Assembly (NCBI GenBank): GCA_024636355.1
Contig: JAGXHH010000195.1
Coordinates: 1 to 16,291 of the forward strand
Source: Desulfobacteraceae bacterium
GTDB lineage: Bacteria > Desulfobacterota > Desulfobacteria > Desulfobacterales > Desulfosalsimonadaceae
Reading direction: 5' to 3'
DNA length: 16,291 nucleotides
Positions 1-6,828 of the stretch are shown piece by piece (the first letter of the stretch is position 1; every line of letters begins with the position of its first letter). The position numbers and the translations under genes are program-made. The notes under the pieces are model-generated. The model was not told where the DNA came from, did not search any database, and worked only from the letters and a program-made list of their open reading frames with translations.

Positions 1-36
1 AAATCACCGGGAACCGGGGTTAGTCAGCTTTTTACG
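1..36. repeat. 36-nt dispersed repeat, copy A
   Basis: These 36 bases are the reverse complement of 14604-14639 with only two adjacent mismatches (34/36 identical). The element contains a CCGGGAACCGG core and a T-run ending in TACG. It may continue beyond the left edge. No coding sequence crosses it. It looks like a dispersed intergenic repeat; no transposase is seen. Confidence 0.8.
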
Positions 37-46
37 CTGTCATCAA
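28..46 (+). repeat. CTTTTTACG-N4-CATCAA motif, copy 1
   Basis: First of four intergenic occurrences of a bipartite motif, CTTTTTACG then four variable bases (here CTGT) then CATCAA. It lies about 75 bases before bdhA and overlaps the 36-nt repeat. Other copies are at 1936-1955 (reverse), 8621-8639 and 12975-12992. Function unknown. Confidence 0.6.
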
Positions 47-122
47 AATTGATTTGAAATACAACATGTTTATTCTCTGAATATGATCTGAAAAATAGAT
101 TGAATTCTTAAGGGAGGTAAAC

Positions 123-905
123 ATGCTGAAAGGCAAAACCGCACTGGTCACCGGAAGCACCAGCGGCATCGGCCAAGGCATTCTCTCCGCGTTTGCCGGA
201 GCCGGATGCCATATAGTCATGAACGGGTTCGGGGACGAAAAAGAGATCGAAACAAACCGGATGCGTCTTCAGGAGGAACACGGCATCCGGGTGCTTTATT
301 CTTCTGCGGACATGTCTAAACCCGAGAGCATCGAGGCGATGGTCCGGCAGGCAGAAACCGAATCTGGCGGTATCGACATCCTGGTAAACTGCGCCGGCAT
401 CCAGTTTGTCTCCCCTGTCGACGAATTCCCGCCGGATAAGTGGGAAGCCGTTATTGCCATCAACCTGTCCTCGGCCTTTTACACTATCCGCGGCGCCCTG
501 CCGAAGATGAAGGAAAAAAAATGGGGCCGGATCATCAACATCGCCTCGGCCCACGGATTGGTGGCCTCTCCTTTTAAATCAGCCTATGTGGCGGCCAAAC
601 ACGGCATGGTCGGCTTGACCAAAACCGTGGCCCTCGAAATCGCCGAACAGGGGATCACCTGCAATGCCATCTGCCCCGGTTTTGTAAAAACCCCACTGGT
701 CGACAACCAGATTGCCGACCAGGCCAGGGCACACAAAATGGATGAGCAAACCGTGATACGCGATGTGATTCTCGCCTCCCAGCCGACCAAGAAGTTTGTG
801 GGGATCGAGGAAATAAACGCCCTGGCACTTCTGTTGGCAAGCGATCAGGCAGCCTCCATAAACGGGTCGGCGCTGGCCATTGACGGCGGATGGACGGCAC
901 GCTGA
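123..905 (+). CDS. bdhA: 3-hydroxybutyrate dehydrogenase (SDR family)
   Basis: NAD-dependent interconversion of (R)-3-hydroxybutyrate and acetoacetate in the cytoplasm, a step of polyhydroxybutyrate or ketone-body metabolism. The 260-residue protein has the SDR cofactor motif TGSTSGIG (10-17), NCAG (89-92), N114 and the catalytic S142/Y155/K159. Residues at the positions I recall as substrate-binding in the 260-residue Pseudomonas fragi enzyme are present with identical numbering: Q94, H144, K152, Q196 and W257. W187 of that enzyme is F187 here. The start is fixed by a strong Shine-Dalgarno AGGGAGG just upstream. A weak promoter (TTGATT at 49-54, TATTCT at 71-76, 16-base spacer) is possible. 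The patatin gene begins one base after the stop, so the two are very likely cotranscribed. Confidence 0.93.
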   Translation: MLKGKTALVTGSTSGIGQGILSAFAGAGCHIVMNGFGDEKEIETNRMRLQEEHGIRVLYSSADMSKPESIEAMVRQAETESGGIDILVNCAGIQFVSPVDEFPPDKWEAVIAINLSSAFYTIRGALPKMKEKKWGRIINIASAHGLVASPFKSAYVAAKHGMVGLTKTVALEIAEQGITCNAICPGFVKTPLVDNQIADQARAHKMDEQTVIRDVILASQPTKKFVGIEEINALALLLASDQAASINGSALAIDGGWTAR

Positions 906-906
906 T

Positions 907-1914
907 ATGAAATCGATTAACCTGGCCCTGCAGGGCGGCGGTTCCCACGGCGCGTTCACCTGGGGGGTTCTCGACCGGTTGCTTGAATCCGATGGCATCC
1001 ATATCGAAGGGATCAGCGGTTCCAGTGCCGGGGCAATGAATGCGGCAGTGGTTGCCGACGGCTTGATGGACAACGGCCGCACCGGAGCAGGGGAGCACCT
1101 GGAAACATTCTGGCGTGAAATCAGCCGGTTCGGCCAGGCCAGTCCGCTTCAGCGAACGATTTTTGATGTGCTTTTCAATAACTGGAACCTGGACAACTCC
1201 CCGGGGTATGTGGCATTCGACCTGCTGACCCGGCTGGCCTCCCCCTATGAAATAAATCCACTTGATCTCAATCCGCTCAAGGACCTGGTCGAAAAAACGG
1301 TCGATTTCAACAGGCTGCGCCGGTGCGACCGGCTCCGCCTGTTTATCTCCGCCACCTATGTCCGAACCGGCAAGGTCAAGGTGTTTGACCATTCTGAACT
1401 GTGCGCGGATTCAATTATGGCATCGGCCTGCCTGCCGCATTTGTTCCGGGCGGTCGAAATCAAAGGCGAATCGTATTGGGACGGCGGCTACATGGGCAAT
1501 CCCGTCCTGTTTCCTTTTTTTTACAACTGCGCTTCCCGGGACATCGTCATCATCCGGATCAACCCGCTCTGCTGTCAGCAGACGCCAACCAAAGCCATGG
1601 AAATCGTAAACCGGATCAATGAGATCAATTTTAACAGCAGCCTGCTGAGCGAATTGCGGGCGGTCGACTTTGTCGGCAGACTCGTCGACGAGGGACGGCT
1701 GGATCCGGACCGCTACAAACACATGCTGGTACATATAATAGATGGCGAGGAGGCGCTGGAACCGCTCAATGCTTCGAGCAAGTTCAACACCGAATGGGCG
1801 TTTCTCCGGAAACTGTTCGATATCGGTCGAAAGGCAGCAGACGAGTGGCTGAAGCAGCATTATGACAAGCTCGGTGAGCGATCGTCTGTCGATGTCCAGG
1901 AAATTCTAAGGTAG
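907..1914 (+). CDS. Patatin-like phospholipase family protein
   Basis: Serine acyl hydrolase with a Ser-Asp dyad. The 335-residue protein shows the oxyanion motif GGGSHG (10-15), nucleophile elbow GSSAG with Ser40, and a DGG motif with Asp192. The C-terminal third, including the RINEINFNSSLL segment, resembles the DUF3734 extension found in a bacterial patatin subgroup. No signal peptide is seen, so it is probably cytoplasmic or membrane-peripheral. The frame is open for nine more codons upstream (from 880), but those lie inside bdhA; the ATG at 907, one base after the bdhA TGA, gives the normal family N-terminus and suggests translational coupling. Substrate is unknown: a phospholipid, a lipid ester or an intracellular polyester are all possible, the last suggested only by the bdhA partner. 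Confidence 0.88.
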   Translation: MKSINLALQGGGSHGAFTWGVLDRLLESDGIHIEGISGSSAGAMNAAVVADGLMDNGRTGAGEHLETFWREISRFGQASPLQRTIFDVLFNNWNLDNSPGYVAFDLLTRLASPYEINPLDLNPLKDLVEKTVDFNRLRRCDRLRLFISATYVRTGKVKVFDHSELCADSIMASACLPHLFRAVEIKGESYWDGGYMGNPVLFPFFYNCASRDIVIIRINPLCCQQTPTKAMEIVNRINEINFNSSLLSELRAVDFVGRLVDEGRLDPDRYKHMLVHIIDGEEALEPLNASSKFNTEWAFLRKLFDIGRKAADEWLKQHYDKLGERSSVDVQEILR

Positions 1915-1935
1915 TGCATTCGAAAAAATCCGTCT

Positions 1936-1955
1936 TTGATGAATCCGTAAAAAAG
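1936..1955 (-). repeat. CTTTTTACG-N4-CATCAA motif, copy 2 (reverse)
   Basis: Reverse-strand copy of the bipartite motif, with one extra T (CTTTTTTACG, GATT, CATCAA). It lies 21 bases after the patatin stop. It begins a 450-base gene-free gap (1915-2364) that also holds two ACCACAGAGA direct repeats (from about 1971 and 2014), an 11-bp inverted repeat, three CATGAAG nonamers and an 83-nt hairpin element. Confidence 0.55.
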
Positions 1956-2005
1956 CAAAACCAACCACAGAGAACACAAAGTGCGGCCATTGGCAACAAC
2001 CAAAC

Positions 2006-2047
2006 TATATCAAACCACAGAGACACTGAGGACAGCGGTTTGATATA
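2006..2047. repeat. Perfect 11-bp inverted repeat with 20-nt loop
   Basis: TATATCAAACC (2006-2016) is exactly complementary to GGTTTGATATA (2037-2047). The loop carries an ACAGAGACACTGAGG sequence related to the direct repeat near 1971. There is no T-run after the stem, so it is not a canonical terminator. Confidence 0.7.
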
Positions 2048-2074
2048 CATGAAGATCATGAAGAACATGAAGGT
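2048..2074 (+). repeat. Three tandem CATGAAG nonamers
   Basis: CATGAAGAT, CATGAAGAA and CATGAAGGT follow one another with no gap, directly after the 11-bp inverted repeat. The array is non-coding. A single related GTCATGAAGGAG is found at about 8446, just before the second 83-nt hairpin element. Confidence 0.65.
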
Positions 2075-2097
2075 TTAAATTAAAAAATCTGCTTATC

Positions 2098-2180
2098 CGA
2101 AAACTCCAGTTAATAAATTCTCTCGCAGAGCCGCTGAGGACGCGGAGAGCTCCTCTGCGCTCCCAGCGCCTCTGCGAGAG
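2098..2180 (-). repeat. 83-nt hairpin element, copy 1 (reverse)
   Basis: Read on the minus strand this is a long imperfect hairpin with outer arms CTCTCGCAGAG / CTCTGCGAGAG (2120-2180), followed by a conserved tail ending ACTGGAGTTTTCG (2098-2110). The same element, also 83 nt, occurs in the opposite orientation at 8467-8549. Resemblance continues weakly beyond the hairpin (AAGGAG...GAAGATC versus AAGGAG...GAATATC). It is a dispersed palindromic intergenic element. Confidence 0.75.
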
Positions 2181-2364
2181 GATCTTCGACTCCTTGGCAC
2201 CAAAAAGTTTAGGTGGGGTGAAACGGATAACCATACTGCCGTAAACGTAAAGTCTGCTTGACACCCTTTTCCGACTTCGGATATCTTGAATATGCTGATC
2301 TGATGATGTTTTTCGCACATTTGCACATCTAATACGTCAACCCTCTCACCCGGAGAAGAAAAGC

Positions 2365-3327
2365 ATGCTCAAGACGAAAATCACCGAAAAATTCGGCATC
2401 CGGCACCCGATTGTCGGCGGGGCCATGATGTGGATCTCCACGGCCGAATATGTTGCCGCAATGAGCGAGGCCGGCGGCCTCGGAATACTGGCGTCGGCCA
2501 ATTACAAATCAAAGGACGCCTTTGCCGAAGCCGTTGGCAGAATGAAGGAACTGACCGAAAAACCCTTTGGAATCAACATCAACCTGTTTCCGGCGATGAC
2601 CCAGATCGACAACAACGATTACCTCGATGTCATGGCCGATTATGGCTTGAAGATCGTGGAAACCTCCGGGCACCATGCACCCGAAGATCTCGTCGGCCGG
2701 TTCAAGGATCTGGGGATGACCTGGGTTCACAAATGCGTCGGCGTAAAATACGCGAAAAAAGTCGTCGCCATGGGGGCCGATGTGGTCACGGTGGTCGGCT
2801 ATGAAAACGGCGGGGCTACCGGCCGGCTTGATCTCGGCACCCTGGTGCTCGTTCCGGTGGTGGTCGATGCGATCAACGTCCCGGTTATCGGCGGCGGCGG
2901 GGTTTCCGACGGCCGAGGACTCGCAGCGGTTCTGTCCATGGGCGCCGAGGCGGCGATCATGGGCACCCGGCTGCTCGCCACAAAAGAAGCCCCCATCCAC
3001 GACACGATCAAACAGGCGCTGATCAACGCATCGGAACTCGACACCATGCTCGTGATGCGCTCGCTAAACGCCACCCACCGGGTGCTGTGCAACGAAGCAG
3101 CGAAGCAGTGCCTGGTGCTGGAAGAACAGAAGGCGGATTTTGCCGAACTCTATGAAGTCATCAAAGGGGAAAACGCCCGGCTGATGTTCTGCGAGGGCCA
3201 AATTGACAAGGGAATTCTCGCCTGCGGTCAGGGCATCGGTCTGGCCTATGATCTGCCGACATTAAAAGAGCTGTTCGATCGTATGGTCGGTGAAGCCGAA
3301 CAGGCGCTGGGACGGTTTTCGAATTAA
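2365..3327 (+). CDS. Nitronate monooxygenase-like FMN oxidoreductase
   Basis: A 320-residue flavin-binding TIM-barrel protein of the 2-nitropropane dioxygenase / YrpB / FabK superfamily. Visible marks are the N-terminal IRHPIVGGAMMWIS and AGGLGIL (37-43) strands and the FMN-phosphate segment GGGGVSDGRG followed by GAEAAIMGTRLLATKEAP (176-210). The C-terminal region LVMRSLNATHRVLCNEAA is typical of a subgroup whose signature usually reads ECGGHPGED. Here that signature is ENGGATGR (147-154), so Ala151 stands where the catalytic His is expected. Nitroalkane oxidation is therefore doubtful; an NAD(P)H:acceptor reductase or another flavin reaction is more likely. It stands alone; the start is supported by a CGGAGAAG sequence upstream. 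Confidence 0.82.
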   Translation: MLKTKITEKFGIRHPIVGGAMMWISTAEYVAAMSEAGGLGILASANYKSKDAFAEAVGRMKELTEKPFGININLFPAMTQIDNNDYLDVMADYGLKIVETSGHHAPEDLVGRFKDLGMTWVHKCVGVKYAKKVVAMGADVVTVVGYENGGATGRLDLGTLVLVPVVVDAINVPVIGGGGVSDGRGLAAVLSMGAEAAIMGTRLLATKEAPIHDTIKQALINASELDTMLVMRSLNATHRVLCNEAAKQCLVLEEQKADFAELYEVIKGENARLMFCEGQIDKGILACGQGIGLAYDLPTLKELFDRMVGEAEQALGRFSN

Positions 3328-3364
3328 TTTTGGGTCCTTCGTGCCTTTTGATTTCATCTGTCAT

Positions 3365-3433
3365 GGGCGGACACGCAGGTCCGCCCCTACAAATGGCCGA
3401 TCCGCGCGTAGGGGCGGACCTGCGTGTCCGCCC
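3365..3433. repeat. Perfect 26-bp inverted repeat between convergent genes
   Basis: Arm 3365-3390 is exactly complementary to 3408-3433, with a 17-base loop. The arms carry the GTAGGGGCGGACC / GGTCCGCCCCTAC sequence, a GC-rich repeat type I recall as dispersed in several bacterial genomes. It fills most of the gap between two convergent genes and could fold in transcripts from either side, but it has no T-run. Confidence 0.85.
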
Positions 3434-3472
3434 GGGCCTGCGTGTCTGCCCGGGCCTGCGTGTCCGCCTGGT
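3419..3472 (+). repeat. 18-bp tandem repeat, three copies
   Basis: The unit CCTGCGTGTCCGCCCGGG occurs at 3419-3436, 3437-3454 (one change) and 3455-3472 (degenerate end). The first unit overlaps the right arm of the 26-bp inverted repeat, so the array seems to have grown from that arm. It stops four bases before the 3' end of the minus-strand phosphatase gene. Confidence 0.8.
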
Positions 3473-3475
3473 CGA

Positions 3476-4252
3476 CTACCCGCGAATCAGCTCCAACACC
3501 TGGGGCAGCAGGGCCGGGGTTGTTGAGATGGCCTCTTTGGCGTACATCGTCGGATTTCCCCGCCAGTCGCCGAAATAACCGCCGGCTTCCTTTAAAATCG
3601 GCGGAAACGGGGCGCAATCCCAGTCGTTTACCACCGCATCGAGCATCAGTTCCACCCGGCCGGTGGCTACCAGGCAATGCCCGTAAGCATCGCCCCAGCC
3701 GGCCCGGAAATAGCACGCCCGCTGAATCCGTTCCCAGGCATCGCCCCGGCCGTATTCGGCGAAACTGCCCGGATCCGTAAAAGCAACGACGGCCTTGTCG
3801 AGTCGATCCACTGTTGATACAAACGAGCGCCGCCCGTTAAACCAGCACCCCTGACCCGTGGCTGCGGCCACCATTTCGTCGAGCGCCGGAAAATAGACCG
3901 CCCCCACTTCCACATTCCCGTCGATCTCCAGCCCGATCAGCACACTGTAAAGCGGCACCCCGCGCACGAAGGATTTCGTGCCGTCTATCGGATCGATAAA
4001 CCAGCGGTGGCTCCCCTGACCGCTCTGGCCGTACTCTTCTCCTACGATGGCATGCTCGGGATATTTTTTTTCGATACGCTGCCGAATCAGCTCTTCGGCT
4101 TTCTTATCAGCGACAGTGACCGGCGTGTTATCCGATTTAAATTCAGCAGCGGTGCCGGTCTGAAAATAGCCGAGTGTAAGCCGGCCGGCCAGGTAAGCGG
4201 TTTCTGTGGCAAAGGCAAGATAGGACTGCAATGATCGGTCGTTTACGGTCAT
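3476..4252 (-). CDS. hisN: Inositol monophosphatase-family phosphatase, probable histidinol-phosphatase
   Basis: Metal-dependent (Mg2+, Li+-sensitive type) phosphomonoesterase. The 258-residue protein has DNTPVTVAD (41-49), the metal ligands E72 in GEEYG, D87 and D90 in DPIDGTKSF, and D212 in DWDCAP. The GWGDAYG (185-191) and NDWDCAPFPPI segments resemble the monofunctional HisN (IMPase-type histidinol-phosphatase) branch, which would act in histidine biosynthesis; no other his gene is nearby. An inositol-1-phosphatase or 3'-phosphoadenosine phosphatase is possible, though the motifs fit HisN best. The start at 4252 lacks a clear Shine-Dalgarno. It follows the azoreductase gene on the same strand after 108 bases and is convergent with the flavoprotein gene. 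Confidence 0.82.
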   Translation of the reverse strand: MTVNDRSLQSYLAFATETAYLAGRLTLGYFQTGTAAEFKSDNTPVTVADKKAEELIRQRIEKKYPEHAIVGEEYGQSGQGSHRWFIDPIDGTKSFVRGVPLYSVLIGLEIDGNVEVGAVYFPALDEMVAAATGQGCWFNGRRSFVSTVDRLDKAVVAFTDPGSFAEYGRGDAWERIQRACYFRAGWGDAYGHCLVATGRVELMLDAVVNDWDCAPFPPILKEAGGYFGDWRGNPTMYAKEAISTTPALLPQVLELIRG

Positions 4253-4360
4253 GAGGGTTCGCCCGGATGTGACAGGTTGTAGAATAATAATTTACAGGCC
4301 ATTGGCACTATAATTCGGAGCCCACCATAGAACACCGCAGTAGAATTGTTAATCTTTTTT

Positions 4361-4984
4361 TCAAAACGCCTCGGCCATTTCTTTCGCTTTTTCAATCGCC
4401 TTTTTCCGGTTGACTTCGGCATTCGGCGACAGAGTAGACTCCACAATAACCCTTCGGATATCCTCGAACCCGATAAACTTCAGGACCAACTCGAAATACT
4501 GTGTCTGAAGGTCCATCGACTCCTGCTCGGTCCCTCTCGGATATTCATTGCCGCGGGCATAGGAAACAAAAACCGGCCGGTTTTTAATCAATCCGGAGAA
4601 GCCGGCTTCCGGTGAGTAGCTGAACGCATACCCGGGCTGAACCAGGATATCGATATACTGTTTAAGCCGATACGGAATCCCGAAATTCCACATGGGTACG
4701 GCAAAGACGTATTTATCCGCCGATTTGAATTCCTCGATCAATTCCTCGACGACCCGCCATTCGGTCTGCTCCTCCCGGGTCGGGTTTCCCCCGTGCAGAA
4801 TGGAATATTTGGCGTCGAGTGTTTTCCCGTCAAATGCGGGGAGTTCTTTTTCGAAAAGATTGAATGACACCAGTTCATCGTCGGGTTGATGCTGCCGATA
4901 CGCTTCGACGAACGCATCGGCCACCCCGATGGAAAACGATCGGGATTTCCGCGGCGATGCCTGAATGTAGAAGACCCTGCTCAT
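4361..4984 (-). CDS. azoR: FMN-dependent NADH-azoreductase (AzoR family)
   Basis: Flavodoxin-fold NAD(P)H:quinone or azo-compound oxidoreductase, 207 residues, close to the roughly 200 of E. coli AzoR. The N-terminal IQASPRKSRSFS (7-18) is the FMN-phosphate loop, PMWNFGIPYRLKQYID (97-112) matches the AzoR PMYNF...LKNYFD segment, and SYARGNEY (141-148) stands at the SRGG loop. The first ATG is preceded by AAGGAGGA. The likely role is quinone or electrophile reduction; dyes are unlikely as a natural substrate. It lies downstream of the ThDP enzyme, separated by 86 bases holding a perfect palindrome, so cotranscription is possible. Confidence 0.85.
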   Translation of the reverse strand: MSRVFYIQASPRKSRSFSIGVADAFVEAYRQHQPDDELVSFNLFEKELPAFDGKTLDAKYSILHGGNPTREEQTEWRVVEELIEEFKSADKYVFAVPMWNFGIPYRLKQYIDILVQPGYAFSYSPEAGFSGLIKNRPVFVSYARGNEYPRGTEQESMDLQTQYFELVLKFIGFEDIRRVIVESTLSPNAEVNRKKAIEKAKEMAEAF

Positions 4985-5037
4985 GTTCTATCCTCCTTTT
5001 TTCTTTTTTCAAAATCAGCAATTTCTGCGGCCTCATC

Positions 5038-5065
5038 GTAGGGGCGACCGGCCGGTCGCCCCTAC
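5038..5065. repeat. Perfect 28-bp palindrome
   Basis: GTAGGGGCGACCGG is followed at once by its reverse complement, leaving no loop. It begins with the same GTAGGGGCG as the 26-bp inverted repeat at 3408 and is probably a member of the same broad class of mobile palindromic units. It sits just downstream of the ThDP-enzyme stop. Confidence 0.85.
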
Positions 5066-5070
5066 ACCGC

Positions 5071-6609
5071 CTAAAACAGCTGCATTTCAATCAGGTGCGG
5101 CCCGTCTTCCTTCAACGCCTTTTCGATTGCCGGCACCAGGGCTTCCACGGTATCTGCCGCCACGGAAGAAACCCCCTGGGCCTCGCCCATTTTCACCCAG
5201 TCGATCCCGTCGAGATCGGTCAGTTTCCGGCCATAGGGTCCGGGCTCCCCGGTCTGGGCGCGGGCCTGTTCCATTTTCAGTATATCGTAACTCCGGTTGT
5301 TGCAGACCAGGGTGGTGATGTTCAGATTTTCGCGCGCCTGGGTCCACAGCGACTGGACCGTGTACATGGCGCTGCCGTCGGCCTGGAAGTTGATGACCGG
5401 CCGATCCGGGCAGGCAACCGCCGCCCCGACCGAACAGGGGGGACCGTGGCCTATGGCGCCGCCGGTGACCGTCAGGTAGGTAAACGGGGGGCAGCCGGCC
5501 GCCTGCGCGAAATAACCCATACCCGAAGTAATCGCCTCTTCGACAATAATGGCCTTTTCCGGCTGCATGGCGGCCAGCACGGTGCAGACTTTATTGCTGT
5601 CGAGCTTGCCGGTCGGCATTTCCGGACGGCCGGGCCGGGCCAACTCCGGTTCTCCTGATCTGTCGGCGCCGACACTTTCAGACAATGCTTCCAGGGCGTA
5701 TATGATGTTCCGGCGATGATCGCCAATGCGAGCCGTCCGTTGTGAATCTGAAATCAACCGGCTGACCGATCCTTCGTATCCAAAAAACGCCACCGGTTCC
5801 CGTGCGCCTGCCATTATCAGCACATCGTAGTGCTTGAGCACCTCCAAGGCCATCTCCGGCAGGTACGGCAGCTTGGCCACATCCGGCAGGCCGGCGCCTC
5901 GATCGACCCGCGCCGGAAAGGTCTCGCAGACCAGGTCGCATCCGGTTGCCGAACGGATCCGGGCGGCGGTCATCAATCCCTTTCGGGTAAGTGCCGGCCC
6001 GCCGAGCACCAGGGCGGTCCGCTTGTTCGCTTTCAACAGGTCGGCCGCATGTTCGACCGCTCGTGCATCAAAACGCGGCGTCCGGATTTCGGTCGAAACG
6101 ATCCCCTGCCCGTCGGCCGCACTCCACTGGAAATCGTGAGGGACGACCAGGGTAGCAATCTGGCCGGCCATTGCGGCTTCAAACGCTTTGGCCGTATCAC
6201 GGGAAAGATCGCCTAAAGCCCCAACCGTGCGGTGCCACCCGGAAACGGTACCCGAAAGGGCGGCAATTTCCATGGCCAGCGGCGGATCGGCGGGCAGATG
6301 CCAGGTGGCATGTTCGCCGATAACATTTATCAGGGGAGTACCGGCGCGGCGTGCATTGTGCAGATTGGCCAACCCGTTGGCAAAACCCGGTCCGAGATGC
6401 AGCAGGGTCATGGCCGGCTTCTCCTTCATCCGGCCGTAACCGTCGGCCGCCCCGGTGCAGACGCCTTCAAACAATCCGAGCACCCCCCGGATTCCGTCCA
6501 CATTATCCAATGCGCTGACCAGCGGCATTTCGGTGGTTCCCGGATTTGCGAAACAGACATCGACTCCGGCATTTACAGCGGTCTGAATAAGAACATCCGC
6601 TCCGTTCAT
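5071..6609 (-). CDS. ThDP-dependent acetolactate synthase-like enzyme (IlvX type)
   Basis: A 512-residue thiamine-diphosphate enzyme. The N-terminal PYR domain has VCFANPGTTEMPL (18-30) and LFEGVCTGAADGYGR with the ThDP-activating Glu48. The C-terminal PP domain has ADGSAMYT (410-417) and NN (437-438), matching the GDG-x(24-27)-NN ThDP/Mg motif but with Ala for the first Gly. It is shorter than catabolic or IlvB-type acetolactate synthases and resembles the group I recall as mycobacterial IlvX and benzoylformate-decarboxylase-like proteins, whose reaction is not settled. The frame is open back to 6777, but that part runs through a REP-like repeat; the ATG at 6609 has GGAGG four bases upstream and begins the family sequence. 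A REP-like inverted repeat separates it from the MerR-TPR gene upstream. Confidence 0.85.
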   Translation of the reverse strand: MNGADVLIQTAVNAGVDVCFANPGTTEMPLVSALDNVDGIRGVLGLFEGVCTGAADGYGRMKEKPAMTLLHLGPGFANGLANLHNARRAGTPLINVIGEHATWHLPADPPLAMEIAALSGTVSGWHRTVGALGDLSRDTAKAFEAAMAGQIATLVVPHDFQWSAADGQGIVSTEIRTPRFDARAVEHAADLLKANKRTALVLGGPALTRKGLMTAARIRSATGCDLVCETFPARVDRGAGLPDVAKLPYLPEMALEVLKHYDVLIMAGAREPVAFFGYEGSVSRLISDSQRTARIGDHRRNIIYALEALSESVGADRSGEPELARPGRPEMPTGKLDSNKVCTVLAAMQPEKAIIVEEAITSGMGYFAQAAGCPPFTYLTVTGGAIGHGPPCSVGAAVACPDRPVINFQADGSAMYTVQSLWTQARENLNITTLVCNNRSYDILKMEQARAQTGEPGPYGRKLTDLDGIDWVKMGEAQGVSSVAADTVEALVPAIEKALKEDGPHLIEMQLF

Positions 6610-6613
6610 GACA

Positions 6614-6618
6614 CCTCC
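6614..6618 (-). promoter_or_regulatory. Ribosome binding site deciding the ThDP-enzyme start
   Basis: GGAGG on the minus strand, four bases before the ATG at 6609. It supports a 512-residue protein rather than the 568-residue open frame. Confidence 0.75.
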
Positions 6619-6710
6619 GTTCGTAACTGTCTCTGATTTCGATCTGTTTTTCTTTAAAACATAAATGGATTGTGAAGATCGGCAAGTAGAACTGCGAAGA
6701 TACGAAGAAA

Positions 6711-6730
6711 CAGGAAGCCGGAGCTTCCTG
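6711..6730. repeat. Perfect 8-bp hairpin
   Basis: CAGGAAGC (6711-6718) and GCTTCCTG (6723-6730) flank the tetraloop CGGA. It sits ten bases from the REP-like inverted repeat. No T-run follows on either strand. It appears to be another small intergenic repeat unit. Confidence 0.65.
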
Positions 6731-6740
6731 GAACGGGCTC

Positions 6741-6804
6741 TGTAGGAGCGGGCCATGCCCGCGAATGGCGGATGCATTTTTCGCGGGCATGGCCCGCTCC
6801 TACA
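6741..6804. repeat. REP-like perfect 25-bp inverted repeat
   Basis: TGTAGGAGCGGGCCATGCCC plus GCGAA (6741-6765) is exactly repeated in reverse complement at 6780-6804, around a 14-base spacer. The TGTAGGAGCGGG...CCCGCGA sequence resembles REP units known from Pseudomonas and other proteobacteria, which are mobilised by RAYT (TnpA-REP) transposases. Two facing units make a BIME-like pair. No RAYT gene is in the window. Confidence 0.8.
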
Positions 6805-6828
6805 TGGTCATCCGTCAATCACAGCCCT

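Noticed and set aside
880..906. Upstream start for the patatin gene
   Set aside because: The extra codons lie inside bdhA; the ATG at 907 begins the family sequence directly.
4864..5658. 264-residue plus-strand open frame
   Set aside because: Antisense to azoR and the ThDP enzyme, crosses a palindrome, and shows no family motif.
6610..6777. N-terminal extension of the ThDP enzyme
   Set aside because: It runs through a REP-like repeat, is basic and low-complexity, and the ATG at 6609 has a good Shine-Dalgarno.
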